A DNA stretch of 64,000 nucleotides from Paenibacillus phocaeensis (GCF_900021165.1 NZ_FCOQ01000038.1:62675-126674); one strand, 5' to 3'. Counted from the first letter of the stretch, positions 31,697 to 40,765 are shown. A program made the numbers and translations. Notes: generated from the sequence alone by a model not told the origin.

Positions 31697-32685
31697 AAGC
31701 TCTCGCCCTCCTCTACGTTGCGGGCATTCAATACTTTCACTTCGGTGAAGTATTCCTTCTTCAGCGGTTTCCCCTCGAAATGCTCATAAAGCAGCCGTAC
31801 CGCCATATCTCCCATTAAAAAAGGCTGCTGCGCAACCGTCGCTTCAATCTCGCCCTTGCGAATCGCTTCGAGCGTCTCCTTCTGATTGTCGAAGCCGATG
31901 ATCGTCAGGTCGCTGCGGTTTTTGGCGGCCTGCAGCACGCCAAGGGCATCGGTGGCGCTGGTGCCGACCATGATGTTAATATCCGGGTGGTTCCGGAGCA
32001 TGTTGGCCGCCTGCTGGATCGCCTCCATATGGGAGATGTTCGAGCTGCGGACGTCGACGATCTCAAGCCCCTCGTGCTCGGCAACGATTCTTCTGAGTCC
32101 GTCCAGCCGCTGAAGTTGGTTGGCCGCCTGATCGCTGCCGATGATCACGCCGATCTTTCCGGTGCCGCCGGTCGTCTCGACGACAAGGCGGCCCAGTCGC
32201 TCGCCGGCAGCCAGGTTGTCGGTGCCGACATAAGCCAGCCGTTTGCTGTCCGGCGCATCGGTGTCGATCGTCACGACGGGGATGCCGCGCCGCACCGCCT
32301 TGTCGATGACCGGCGTGAACCGCTCCTCGTTCAGCCCCTGCACGATAATCGCGTCGACGCGGGCGGCGATCGCTTTTTCCAGCAGGTTCAACTGCTCCTC
32401 CATATTGTTACGCACCGGACCCGTGAACTCGATGTCGATGCCGTACTTTTCGGCGGCCTCTGCCGCTCCCTTCTCCACCATTTCCCAATAGGGGTGGTAC
32501 CGCTCCTGCTCAATCAAGACGATATGATATCGCGGCTCGCCGCTCGCCGGTTCGCCTTGCAGCTCCTTGACGATGCTGCCGATCTTTCCGGAATAGCGGG
32601 CAAAACCGATAAACAAATAGACGAAGACGACGATGCAGATCATCAGGCCGGCCAGCCATTTTTTGTCCTTGATCATCCTGTTCAC
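31693..32685 (-). CDS. membrane-tethered sugar-binding sensor protein (RbsB/XylFII-like)
   Basis: 330 residues. An uncleaved-looking N-terminal anchor (about 11-27, LAGLMICIVVFVYLFIGFA) is followed by a type 1 periplasmic binding protein: YHIVLIEQERYHPYWEMVEK, VDAIIVQGLNEERFTPVIDK, GIPVVTIDTDAPDSKR and ATDALGVLQAAKNR. There is no lipobox. It is first in an operon with the kinase and the response regulator, translationally coupled to the kinase. In Clostridium a similar XylFII-LytS-YesN set senses xylose and drives xylFGH. The same arrangement is seen here next to xylFGH. Confidence 0.87.
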   Translation of the reverse strand: MNRMIKDKKWLAGLMICIVVFVYLFIGFARYSGKIGSIVKELQGEPASGEPRYHIVLIEQERYHPYWEMVEKGAAEAAEKYGIDIEFTGPVRNNMEEQLNLLEKAIAARVDAIIVQGLNEERFTPVIDKAVRRGIPVVTIDTDAPDSKRLAYVGTDNLAAGERLGRLVVETTGGTGKIGVIIGSDQAANQLQRLDGLRRIVAEHEGLEIVDVRSSNISHMEAIQQAANMLRNHPDINIMVGTSATDALGVLQAAKNRSDLTIIGFDNQKETLEAIRKGEIEATVAQQPFLMGDMAVRLLYEHFEGKPLKKEYFTEVKVLNARNVEEGESL

Positions 32686-32708
32686 CTCTTCGATTATCCT
32701 ATCTTAGG

Positions 32709-32723
32709 GTGTAAACGGTTGCA
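32709..32723 (-). promoter_or_regulatory. cre (CcpA) site candidate before the sensor operon
   Basis: TGTAAACGGTTGCA at 32710-32723 matches 14 of 15 positions of the cre consensus, about 25 bp before the sensor gene start. It suggests that the sensing operon is catabolite-controlled. Confidence 0.55.
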
Positions 32724-32883
32724 ATGAGAATTTTGCGTTCGAGGTTTTAGCGTAAGCCTGTTGGTGCAAGAGGTTAGTGTACGCTGTTAGCGCACGCCGG
32801 GTAGCGTAAAGGCAAGGTCCTCTGCGCCCCCCTTTGCATGATTATCCCTATTAATCAGGCCTGGGCTCAGAGGAACTACCTGC

Positions 32884-33180
32884 TAGGTTCTTGGGTTCTG
32901 GGGTTCTGGGATTCTGGGGTTCTTGGGTTCTTATGCCCCTGATACTATTGATACTATTGATGCTCTTCGTGCTCTTGGTGTTCTTGGTGTTCTTCGTGCT
33001 CTTGGTGTTCTTCGTGCTCTTCGTGCTCTTGGTGTTCTTCGTGCTCTTGGTGTTCTTCGTGCTCTTCGTGCTCTTGGTGTTCTTCGTGCTCTTGGTGTTC
33101 TTCGTGCTCTTGATGCTCGTGGTGCTGTTGGTGCTGTTGGTGCTCTTGGTGCTCTTGGTACTCCTCATGCCCCTCATGCC
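32884..33180. repeat. 9-bp tandem repeats (GTGCTCTTG / GTGTTCTTC)
   Basis: The main tract (about 32960-33170) alternates GTGCTCTTG and GTGTTCTTC units. It is flanked at the left by related G/T-rich units (GGGGTTCTG type) and at the right by degenerate copies. The unit is a multiple of three, which explains long open frames on both strands. Confidence 0.88.
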
Positions 33181-33362
33181 CCTGATACTCTTGAGGTTCC
33201 TAACGTTCCTGTCGCCCCTGAAATTCTTGAGTTCTGAGGTACTTGAGGCCTTCGAGGTTCTTGAGGCAGCTTTCTAGCCTGGCGGGCGGCCCGCTTCGTC
33301 CGACCTGACTAAGAGGGATAATGGTGCAAAGCGCCCGGACGAAGAGTACCCCGCCGCCCAAA

Positions 33363-33393
33363 AAGCCCGAACCGATTCCTGCGGTTTGGGCTT
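33363..33393 (-). terminator. intrinsic terminator of the 33421 oxidoreductase gene
   Basis: AAGCCCGAACCG pairs with CGGTTTGGGCTT (one G-T pair) around a 7-nt loop, followed on the minus strand by a short T-run. Confidence 0.75.
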
Positions 33394-33420
33394 AAATTTA
33401 GCTTTCCTATTTTGTTAACC

Positions 33421-34407
33421 TTATTCCTCGTCTGCTGCGTACCACAATCCAAACTGGTGTCTCGCTTCCTCCATCAGCTCGGCAACGGCCAGCGAACGGG
33501 CATGCGAATTGATCTGGCTCTCCCGTTGTCCGCTCTGAATCAGCTCGATGAACTCCAGCGCTTCATAATACATCGACTCCTGCGGCTGGGAGCGCGTCAG
33601 TTCCTCGGTTGTACCGTCGCGGTACAGGATTTTGGCCTCATAAGGCTGGTTGATCCGGTCGATCACGATCGTCCCGTTCTCCCCCTGAATCTCCGTTGGC
33701 AGATAGGAGTCCGTGATTTTCGAATACATGATGACGCCGTCCATATCCGGATAACGCACGATTAGGCTGCCTTCGCCATCCACGCCCGAGGACAGCATCA
33801 CGGCGGAGGCTTGCACCGATTCCGGCTTGCCGAAGAGCGTCACCATCGGGTAGATGCAATAGATGCCGAGATCCATCAAGGCGCCGTTAGAATACGCAGG
33901 GTTAAAGGCGTTCAGCACTTTGCCCTGCTTGAACGCGTCAAACCGCGAGGAGTACTGGCAATAGCTTGAGAAGTAACGCCGTACCCGGCCGATTTTGTAC
34001 AAATTGTCATGGACTGCCCGGAAGTTCGGCATCAGCGTCGACTTCAGCGCCTCCATCAACAGCACGTCGTTGCGGCGAGCGGCTTCGATCATTCGCCGGA
34101 CCTCGGCTGCGTTGGAGGCCATTGGCTTCTCACATAGCACATGCTTGCCATGATCCATCAGCAGAATCGCCTGCTCCGCGTGAAGTGAATTCGGACTCGC
34201 GATGTAAACGGCATCGATGTCCGGACTGGACGCCAAGGCCTGCAAATCCGTAAATACCTGGGGATCGCCAAATTTGGCGGCGAATTCCCTGCCCTTCTCT
34301 TCGGTCCGGGAGTATACCGCCGTTAAGGCAAATTGCTCCGTTTCCAAAGCCGCCTGAATAAAACGCTCCGTAATCCAGTTCGTTCCAATCGTCGCGAAAC
34401 GTATCAA
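33421..34407 (-). CDS. Gfo/Idh/MocA-family oxidoreductase
   Basis: 328 residues. The Rossmann start is IRFATIGTNWITERFIQAAL; the family motif CEKPMASNAAEVRRMIEAA lies near 92-110, and GALMDLGIYCIYPM near 175-188. It is an NAD(P)-dependent dehydrogenase of an unknown polyol or sugar. The start is TTG with GGGGAGG about 9 nt upstream. It is a paralogue of the 11196 gene in fold only; the two differ in sequence throughout. It stands alone between the repeat gap and the GDSL gene. Confidence 0.87.
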   Translation of the reverse strand: MIRFATIGTNWITERFIQAALETEQFALTAVYSRTEEKGREFAAKFGDPQVFTDLQALASSPDIDAVYIASPNSLHAEQAILLMDHGKHVLCEKPMASNAAEVRRMIEAARRNDVLLMEALKSTLMPNFRAVHDNLYKIGRVRRYFSSYCQYSSRFDAFKQGKVLNAFNPAYSNGALMDLGIYCIYPMVTLFGKPESVQASAVMLSSGVDGEGSLIVRYPDMDGVIMYSKITDSYLPTEIQGENGTIVIDRINQPYEAKILYRDGTTEELTRSQPQESMYYEALEFIELIQSGQRESQINSHARSLAVAELMEEARHQFGLWYAADEE

Positions 34408-34521
34408 AGTGAGTTCCTCCCCTTGTTCATGGTCGCTTTACCCGTATTCTCTCATTCCCTGTCACCCTTGTCCACTTTCGACCGCTAAATCAAGCACCTT
34501 GCGATAATAGGACTTACGCAC

Positions 34522-34551
34522 TTGCGCTGGGCGCGAGAACTAATCTACAAT
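34522..34551 (+). promoter_or_regulatory. candidate promoter of the GDSL hydrolase gene
   Basis: TTGCGC at 34522-34527, 18-bp spacer, TACAAT at 34546-34551, about 49 bp before the GTG start. An in-frame ATG at 34522 lies inside the -35 box and is therefore not used. Confidence 0.5.
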
Positions 34552-34599
34552 AGATGTAGCGAAATGAAAAAGGTTTCGAGGCATGAAAGAGGTGAAACT

Positions 34600-35358
34600 G
34601 TGAGCTACGACAGCAAGTTTTTTTTCAAAAATGAAATCAAGTATATGGTCAGCGGGGACTCCATTTCCAAAGGCGTCATTTATGATGAACAACGCCGTAA
34701 GTACGTCGTCTTGGAGAACAATTACGTTTCGCTCTTGCAGCAGAAGTTGAAGGGCGCGGTTCACAATACCGCCCGGTTTGGCAACACGTTGATGAAGGGA
34801 CTCACGAACCTCAAGAAGGACGTGGAGAAGGATAAGCCCCATATCGTTCTGATCGAATACGGAGGCAATGACTGTGATTTCAACTGGAACGAGATTGCTG
34901 AACGTCCCGACGCAGAACACAGCCCGAAAACCGACTTTAATCTGTTTGAAAAGATGTTGACTGAAGCGATCCAATTCGTCAAGAGCCAGAATATCATCCC
35001 GGTTCTGATGAGCCTGCCACCGCTGAACGCCGACAACTATTTCAAATGGGTCAGCCGGAACGACCCGGAAGCAGAGCAGAATATCCTGAAGTGGCTCGGC
35101 AGTGTCACGAAGATCTATTGGTGGCAGGAACGTTACAATTCAACGATCCTGAAGGTATCGGAGAAGACGAAGACCAAATTTATCGACGTGCGCGGCGCAT
35201 TTCTGGAGCATCCCGATTACACGAAATTTCTCTGTTCGGACGGCATTCACCCGAATGAAGACGGACACCGGATCATCTGCGACAAGGTGCTTGAGTTCAT
35301 TCGCAGTAATTACCGCTTCCTGCTGCGTGACGGCAATGGCGGATTGGCGCTGGAGTAG
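34600..35358 (+). CDS. SGNH/GDSL-family hydrolase
   Basis: 252 residues from a GTG start with AGAGGTG upstream. The SGNH blocks are present: VSGDSISKG with the nucleophile Ser (block I), an Asn-containing block II region (HNTARFGNTL), EYGGNDCDF (block III) and DGIHPNEDGH with the Asp-x-x-His pair (block V). It has no signal peptide, so it is cytoplasmic. Family members are esterases, lipases or sugar deacetylases; a CE7 deacetylase is encoded nearby on the other strand, so an acyl-sugar esterase role is possible but unproven. Confidence 0.87.
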   Translation: MSYDSKFFFKNEIKYMVSGDSISKGVIYDEQRRKYVVLENNYVSLLQQKLKGAVHNTARFGNTLMKGLTNLKKDVEKDKPHIVLIEYGGNDCDFNWNEIAERPDAEHSPKTDFNLFEKMLTEAIQFVKSQNIIPVLMSLPPLNADNYFKWVSRNDPEAEQNILKWLGSVTKIYWWQERYNSTILKVSEKTKTKFIDVRGAFLEHPDYTKFLCSDGIHPNEDGHRIICDKVLEFIRSNYRFLLRDGNGGLALE

Positions 35359-35381
35359 ACGATAATCGACCTGATGAGGAA

Positions 35382-35412
35382 AGAGACCTGAGGAGATCAG
35401 GTCTCTTTTTTG
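35382..35412. terminator. intrinsic terminator between convergent genes
   Basis: AGAGACCTGA pairs with TCAGGTCTCT around a 5-nt loop, followed by six T on the plus strand. The right arm overlaps the stop region of the leftward CYTH gene. Confidence 0.85.
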
Positions 35413-35903
35413 CGGCGCTGCAGATCGCTCCATACCTTCTTGTTGCTGTATCGTTTATCGGTACTGATGTCAGGCCCGAACCAGTCCGGGGGCACAAAGG
35501 ATTGCGCCTCCTCCTCCGAGCCGAACTCGACTTCCAGCACGATAAAATCGATCTGGTCATAGAGGTCGATTTCCACCGTATGCTTGTCCCATTCGGCGGT
35601 CACCCGCCGCTTGGTCAGTGGAATCGCCTGATGGATCCCGATAATCTGCGAATAAAGCCCTTCCGAGATGGAGACCTCCACTTCTTCCCGGGACAAACCA
35701 AATCCTCGTTTGAACGTATGCGTATACTGAACCTCTCCGGTATGCAAATCTTCGATTCTGCGAACCCGAAGCTCCTGATCCTCGTGCAGAGCCAAATATG
35801 TCTGGTCGATCGCATGCTCCGACCGAACCATAAGCTCCCCCTTCTGAATCCAATGCTCCGGATACGCCGGCAACAGAAACTTGCGTTCAATTTCCAGCGG
35901 CAA
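35397..35903 (-). CDS. CYTH-domain protein
   Basis: 168 residues. The TTG start gives the N-terminus M-PLEIERKFLL with the CYTH ExExK signature (EIERK), and AAGGAGG lies 8 nt upstream. Further tunnel residues are YLALHEDQELRVRRIE, THTFKRGFG and VEIDLYDQIDFIVLEVEFG. CYTH enzymes act on triphosphates: tripolyphosphatase, thiamine triphosphatase or class IV adenylate cyclase. Short bacterial copies are most often phosphohydrolases, but the substrate cannot be assigned. It converges on the GDSL gene and lies 50 bp behind the CE7 deacetylase gene on the same strand. Confidence 0.85.
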   Translation of the reverse strand: MPLEIERKFLLPAYPEHWIQKGELMVRSEHAIDQTYLALHEDQELRVRRIEDLHTGEVQYTHTFKRGFGLSREEVEVSISEGLYSQIIGIHQAIPLTKRRVTAEWDKHTVEIDLYDQIDFIVLEVEFGSEEEAQSFVPPDWFGPDISTDKRYSNKKVWSDLQRRKKET

Positions 35904-35955
35904 CCAAACAACCTCCTTACTGCATGTACCGTACAGCTTTGCTTTCCCTTCGGCT

Positions 35956-36915
35956 TTACAAACCAAGCATAAACTGAACGATCTTGTCTTGCATCCCCGG
36001 CAATCCTTCATGACCAAAGTCCGGGAAAATCTCCAGCTTCTTCGGCGAGGAAATTACGTTGTACGCCGCAAATTGGGTGGATGGCGGACAAATCTCGTCC
36101 ATCAAACTAACCCCCATCAGCACTTCGGCTTGAATGCGGCTAGCCAGATGGTGTACGTCAATGTAGCCCAGCTTGGCGAACAGCTCTTCCTCCCGCTCAT
36201 GCTGCGGATCGAAGCGGCGGAAGTAAAGGCGCAGCTCCTCATAAGCGTTCCGGGCCAAATCCATCTCCCAGACCCGGCGGTAGTCGGACAGGAATGGATA
36301 AACCGGAGCAGCCCGGCGAACGCGCGGTTCGAGCGCGGCGCAGGCCAGCGTGATCCCGCCGCCCTGCGACCAGCCGGTTACGCCAACGCGATTCTCGTCT
36401 ACCTCCGGCAGATCCATGACGATTCCCGTCAATTGCACGGCATCCAGGAAAATATGGCGGAATAGCATGTTTTGCGGATCTCCGTCTACGCCGCGGATAA
36501 TATGGCCCTGCAGTGTATTCCCGATCGTCCCCCCAACATCTTCCGACTTGCCGCCTTGTCCGCGGCAGTCCATAGCGAACACATGGAAGCCAAGCGAAGC
36601 GTATCCCAGCTTCTCGCTCCAGTCGCCGGCATTCGCTGAATAGCCGTGGAACAGCACCACCGCTGGCGCCGGGCCGTCAAATTTCGCCGGACGCACATAT
36701 TGAGCATGAATGCGCGCCCCCTTCACTCCGGTAAAATAAAGATGATAACACTCTACACCCGGCAACTGATAGTCGGCTTTCTCGATCCGGACCTGCGGAT
36801 CAACGGCGCGCATCTCGCGTAGCGCCACCTCCCAATACGCATCAAAATCCGGCAGTTTCGGGTTGATTCCTTTGTACTTGCGCAATTCGTCCAAGGGCAT
36901 GTCGATAACCGGCAT
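35956..36915 (-). CDS. CE7 acetylxylan esterase / cephalosporin-C deacetylase
   Basis: 319 residues, the normal CE7 length. The start MPVIDMPLDELRKYKGINP is typical of the family. The alpha/beta-hydrolase motifs are MDCRGQGGKSED (about 117-128, RGQ signature), GWSQGG with the nucleophile Ser, SLMDEICPPSTQFA with the acid Asp, and FPDFGHEGLPG with His near the end. These intracellular esterases remove acetyl groups from short xylo-oligosaccharides. It fits the xylose transporter and sensor genes nearby. The ATG at 36915 has GAGAGGAAGAG upstream. Confidence 0.9.
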   Translation of the reverse strand: MPVIDMPLDELRKYKGINPKLPDFDAYWEVALREMRAVDPQVRIEKADYQLPGVECYHLYFTGVKGARIHAQYVRPAKFDGPAPAVVLFHGYSANAGDWSEKLGYASLGFHVFAMDCRGQGGKSEDVGGTIGNTLQGHIIRGVDGDPQNMLFRHIFLDAVQLTGIVMDLPEVDENRVGVTGWSQGGGITLACAALEPRVRRAAPVYPFLSDYRRVWEMDLARNAYEELRLYFRRFDPQHEREEELFAKLGYIDVHHLASRIQAEVLMGVSLMDEICPPSTQFAAYNVISSPKKLEIFPDFGHEGLPGMQDKIVQFMLGL

Positions 36916-37265
36916 TGATCTCTTCCTCTCTCCACAACAGGGTCTGATTTCACCGATCCGGCTTGGCTGCAGCAGCAGCCGCAGGGTCATCGCTCACAGT
37001 ATAGCTTGACAACGCTTTCTGTACAAGAGGGATCGGCGATGCTTTTACCCTCTTTTTCGATAGCCTGAACGGCCACGCAAAAAATCGGTTAAAAAGTGAA
37101 ACATCTGCAACGCTCCTTGCGTCAAGGAGTTAAACCAAACCGGATCCGGGAGGAGGGAATTGATAGCTTTGGATAGCTTTGCCGCGCCGGACGCTGCCGA
37201 GAGGTGGTGCAACCCGGCGGATACGATGCGTTTCACTCACAATTGTTCCAGGGAGGGACTTGCAA
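36916..37265. other. divergent intergenic region between CE7 and SLH genes
   Basis: No gene. It contains the promoters for two divergent genes, none of them clear to me, and a 10-bp direct repeat GATAGCTTTG at about 37160-37180. Confidence 0.5.
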
Positions 37266-38198
37266 ATGAAAACGAAAACTTCTTTATCCAAAATTCCGAA
37301 GCTGACGCTGCTGATGGTGATCGTATTTACCCTGATGTTTGGCGGCACCGCCTCGGCGTTTAGCGACATCAAAGGCGACAAGGAGCAGAAGGCGATCGAA
37401 CGCCTGGAGAAAATGGGAATCATCAAAGGGGATTTTCACGGCCGCTACTATCCGGCTCAGAAGCTGACGGGGGCTTCCGCCGTCTCCCTGATCGTCAAAA
37501 CGCTGGACCTGAACTTTGATACGATCCGGTTCATCCAAATGCCAAAAGCCAGCGATTATTACACCAAGGTCAACGATAACGCCTGGTATGCCCAAGCCTT
37601 CGTCATCGCTAACTACTACGGACTCGACATTCCGAAGGATATCAATCCGGCGGCCAAAGTGACCAAGGAGCAGTTCAGCCACTGGCTGTTCAAAGCCTTG
37701 AGCACAAAGGGCGATTACATGTGGACGATGCAATATTTAAACATCAACGACGAGAAGCAAATCAACAAGGCTTATATGGGCAGCATCCAGCCGCTGCTTC
37801 AGGCCAAAATCGTTACCTTGGATAAAAAGGGGAACTTCGGACCGAAGCAGCCGGTCTCTCGCAGCGAAGCCGCAGGCATGCTCGATCGAACGCTGCAGTT
37901 TATCAAAGACCGCCAACCCGCTGTGGATCCGGTTCCCGGCAACCTGTACGATTTCGGACTGAACACGGACAAAATCTCCAGCGATGTGACGAAGGTAACG
38001 ATTTCGGCGATGGCACCTCATCCGGGTTACGGCCTGGAGGTTTCCAACATTTCCTTCAAGGACGGCAAGGCCATCATCGACTATCGCGTCTTGCCCCCTC
38101 AGCCGGATCAATTTTATCCGCAGGTGATCTCTGAGGTGAAGGCTGTCACGTACATCCCGTCAGGATACCAACCGGTAATCGGGGCACAATCGAAATAA
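37266..38198 (+). CDS. S-layer homology domain protein
   Basis: 310 residues with a Sec signal peptide (KLTLLMVIVFTLMFGGTASA). SLH repeats follow: FSDIKGDKEQKAIERLEKMG with IIKGDFHGRYYPAQKLTGAS (first), a second about 100-150 (NDNAWYAQAFVIANYYGLDI) and a third about 165-225 (YMGSIQPLLQAKIVTLDKKG, then SRSEAAGMLDRTL). The last 85 residues are beta-rich and unassigned. SLH domains bind pyruvylated cell-wall polymer, so this is a wall-attached protein. GGGAGGG lies before the ATG at 37266. It stands alone, next to a secreted cellulase gene. Confidence 0.88.
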   Translation: MKTKTSLSKIPKLTLLMVIVFTLMFGGTASAFSDIKGDKEQKAIERLEKMGIIKGDFHGRYYPAQKLTGASAVSLIVKTLDLNFDTIRFIQMPKASDYYTKVNDNAWYAQAFVIANYYGLDIPKDINPAAKVTKEQFSHWLFKALSTKGDYMWTMQYLNINDEKQINKAYMGSIQPLLQAKIVTLDKKGNFGPKQPVSRSEAAGMLDRTLQFIKDRQPAVDPVPGNLYDFGLNTDKISSDVTKVTISAMAPHPGYGLEVSNISFKDGKAIIDYRVLPPQPDQFYPQVISEVKAVTYIPSGYQPVIGAQSK

Positions 38199-38210
38199 TT
38201 CCGCGCAAAC

Positions 38211-38258
38211 AAAAGACGATTCCATCACCGCCAGTCGAGCGGGATGAAATCGTCTTTT
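38211..38258. terminator. bidirectional terminator
   Basis: AAAAGACGATT pairs with AATCGTCTTTT over a 26-nt loop, between the convergent SLH and GH6 genes. Confidence 0.7.
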
Positions 38259-38306
38259 GGCATGCTATGCTATTGCTTTAGCAAAGGGGCTCCGGCGACG
38301 CCTTCA

Positions 38307-40460
38307 TTATTGCGGCTCTATCCCCCAGACCAGCGTATCGTTTTGATAAAGGGTGATATGATCCCAATCCGCGTAAGCCGTTTTGGCGGCATCATACGAA
38401 TAATCGTTGCTCTCGTCGAAATTGGACCAGTCGGTCTTGGCCATCCGCAGTTGGATGTCGCCGGACTGCCCGCCTGCGGCAAGTTGTCCGGCCGCTGCGG
38501 TAAAGCTCAGCTCAATATAGGTGTCCGCATTCTCCCCGGACACGGCACCAAACGTATGCTGAATGTTGGCCGCGCCGAGTTGGGCCCAGTCGATCCAAGC
38601 GTTCACGTCCTGGCTGCCGTCTTTCGTAAAGTAATAACGTATCTTCAATGTGCTCAAATCAACGGCAGTCGTCCCGTTGTTCTTGATATTGAACTGCGGC
38701 TTGAGTTGATTGTCGGAAGCGTTCGTGTCCCCGGTACGGTATTGCAGCACCAAATTTCCGCTCCCGGTTCCGCCGCCGCTTGGCGTCGCGGCAACCTCGG
38801 CCGAATTCGCGCTTTCCCCGGCGCCGTTCGCCGCGCTGACGACGTAATAATACGTCGTACCGTTGGTCAAGCCGGTATCCGTGTAGCTTGCGGCGGCAAC
38901 CCCCGTCGCCACGGTCGTGTACGGTCCACCGCTAGTCGTGGCGCGCTTTACGTTATAACTCGTCGCGCCGCTTGATGCTGTCCAGCTTAGCGTAACTTGC
39001 GAGTTGCCCGCGGTTGCGGTCAGGCCGGCCGGCGCCGCCGGAACGGTAGGCGTCTCGCCGCCGCCGGTCGGAATGGCCGGATATGCATTTTGTACCAGTT
39101 GAACGAATTGGTCATGGAACCAGTGTCCGGAAATCGGAGCGCCCGGCAGCGCGCCGGTCAACGTTCCGTCGGCATTGGTATAAGTCGGGTCGCACATTCT
39201 GTCGAACCCTTTGCCCTCATTGTTGGGAATGTCCGTACTGGAGCCGTCTGATTCGCCCGGAGGCTTCACCCATACGAAAGCGTCCAGATGAGAGCCCGGA
39301 TAACCCGTCGGTGCGGCCTGCGGAGGCTGGCCCATTCCGGCGCCGCTGGCATTGCACCAGTTCCCGCGATGGAGACGCTTGTCGATCCGTCCGGAATCGG
39401 CATATGCATCCACCGTCGTGCCGCTGGCTCCGGTCGGCCGGTTTGGACCGCCCCACCCGTTGCGAGAGGTGTCGATCAGGAAGCCGATGCTGGACGGCCA
39501 GCCCTTGGCCACGAACCCGGAATACAGCGCCGCAGTGAAGTCCGCCTCGTCAAAATAAGGATTCCATTCATAATACTTGGCGGATTTCAGTTGCATCCCG
39601 TTGATCGCCAAATTCGGGTCGGGCAGATACGGCTCCTCCAGCGGAGTCGTGTTGGCCGTGTTGGTGATAAAGCCGTCCACGCTGGCAAGTCCGGCCGGCG
39701 TCCCGGCGACGACCGATGTAAAGAAGTCGATGGCCGGCTGCCGGTTGCTGTCCCAGCCCAGCCAACCGGAGTGCCCGATGTCCATGTAGTTGTAGACGTT
39801 AGGAATGGCATGCAGCTTTTCGAGGGCATACCGCGTGGCATCCCGGTAAATGTTGGTCGAATTGGCTTGCGCGCATTTCGGATCGCCCAGGTTCGTGACC
39901 AGATTCGGCAGCGAATCGGGCTCGATAACGGCGACAATCCGAATATCGGCATATTTCGGATCGGAGAATACTTCGACGATGGGATCAATGTAGCTCGTTT
40001 TGTAAGTCTGCAGACCCTCCGCAGTCAAAGGCAACTCCCCGTTGGAAGCCAAAGCGTGACAATCCCGGCCCGGCAAGTTGTAAATCACGAAGGTGGCTAC
40101 GATCGGCGTACTTCCTTGCTTCTGGGCAAGTACCTCGTCCATCGTTTCTGCCAGGCTTTTTCGGCCCCCGTTTGCCTCCCCGCCGGCAATGGCCGCCATG
40201 CGGTCCAGCCACACCGCCGTCGGATACGACTTGACGGTCTGCATCTTGGCCTTTAGCGTATTATCGCTGACCTGGGCTATGGAGGTATCGATCAGCGCCG
40301 CATAATCGGGATTCACGTACATCGTTGCGCCCAAAAAAGGATTGTCGACATGAGCTTCGGCGGCATAACTCTTTTGTACTCCGATAGGCTGCAGCAATGT
40401 TAGCGCCAAGGCCGCAACGGCAATCATCGCCGTCGTTCGTTTAAAAAGTTTCGAGAACAT
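38307..40460 (-). CDS. secreted GH6 cellulase with FN3 and CBM3 domains
   Basis: 717 residues. A signal peptide (MIAVAALALTLLQPIG, cut near SYAAEA) is followed by a GH6 catalytic domain (about 38-465): FVIYNLPGRDCHALAS with D133 and VAVIEPDSLPN with D182, the expected proton donor. Asp in LDAFVWVKPPGESDG is also conserved, and NGWGGPNRPTG marks the loop. Then comes a fibronectin type III module (about 475-560, PAAPAGLTATAGNSQVTLSW) and a C-terminal CBM3 (about 570-717, LVLQYRTGDTNASDNQLKP). GH6 enzymes are inverting beta-1,4-glucanases; the long loops suggest a cellobiohydrolase but this is not certain. A perfect cre site lies upstream. Confidence 0.9.
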   Translation of the reverse strand: MFSKLFKRTTAMIAVAALALTLLQPIGVQKSYAAEAHVDNPFLGATMYVNPDYAALIDTSIAQVSDNTLKAKMQTVKSYPTAVWLDRMAAIAGGEANGGRKSLAETMDEVLAQKQGSTPIVATFVIYNLPGRDCHALASNGELPLTAEGLQTYKTSYIDPIVEVFSDPKYADIRIVAVIEPDSLPNLVTNLGDPKCAQANSTNIYRDATRYALEKLHAIPNVYNYMDIGHSGWLGWDSNRQPAIDFFTSVVAGTPAGLASVDGFITNTANTTPLEEPYLPDPNLAINGMQLKSAKYYEWNPYFDEADFTAALYSGFVAKGWPSSIGFLIDTSRNGWGGPNRPTGASGTTVDAYADSGRIDKRLHRGNWCNASGAGMGQPPQAAPTGYPGSHLDAFVWVKPPGESDGSSTDIPNNEGKGFDRMCDPTYTNADGTLTGALPGAPISGHWFHDQFVQLVQNAYPAIPTGGGETPTVPAAPAGLTATAGNSQVTLSWTASSGATSYNVKRATTSGGPYTTVATGVAAASYTDTGLTNGTTYYYVVSAANGAGESANSAEVAATPSGGGTGSGNLVLQYRTGDTNASDNQLKPQFNIKNNGTTAVDLSTLKIRYYFTKDGSQDVNAWIDWAQLGAANIQHTFGAVSGENADTYIELSFTAAAGQLAAGGQSGDIQLRMAKTDWSNFDESNDYSYDAAKTAYADWDHITLYQNDTLVWGIEPQ

Positions 40461-40570
40461 GGGATCACTCCTTATTAGTGATGATTAACGGTTCTGCCCT
40501 TTACGGGCATAGGCGAACTCCTCCTTTTCTCGTCAAATGCCGCCGATCTTCACCTCCCTTTCCCAATACA

Positions 40571-40585
40571 AGTATGCGCTTTCAT
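40571..40585 (-). promoter_or_regulatory. cre (CcpA) site upstream of GH6 cellulase
   Basis: On the minus strand ATGAAAGCGCATACT matches all defined positions of WTGNAANCGNWNNCW, about 111 bp upstream of the GH6 start. Catabolite repression of a cellulase is expected. Confidence 0.6.
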
Positions 40586-40740
40586 AAAAAGATAAAATTA
40601 GAATAAAAAGCCAAAATATTACATCTTTATCTTATTTTTCGAATCCAACCTTCGTAAAGTCTAAATTCTTCCGGAATTGAGTTGAATTTCTTTTGACAAA
40701 GCGACGAACAGTCGCAGGCTGATTGGGAAACGGAGCAATG

Positions 40741-40765
40741 AAAAAAGACTGGGTGGCCCCAGTCT
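40741..40765 (-). terminator. intrinsic terminator of the MATE gene
   Basis: AGACTGGG pairs with CCCAGTCT around TGGC, followed by a T-run on the minus strand. It lies about 165 bp past the MATE stop. Confidence 0.75.

Larger units (their letters stand above)
32686..33420. other. gene-free, repeat-rich 735-bp gap
   Basis: It holds a cre-like site near the sensor gene, several TTAGCG/TAGCG words at 32745-32805, G/T-rich 8-9-bp repeats at 32884-32935, a long 9-bp repeat tract at 32938-33180 and a terminator at 33363-33393. Open frames across the repeats (Ser-Thr-Lys on minus, Leu/Val/Phe on plus) are products of periodicity and lack ribosome sites. Confidence 0.7.

Noticed and set aside
32851..33177. 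Ser/Thr/Lys/Asn repeat protein on the minus strand
   Set aside because: The frame is a product of a 9-bp repeat. No ribosome site, and the opposite strand is equally open.
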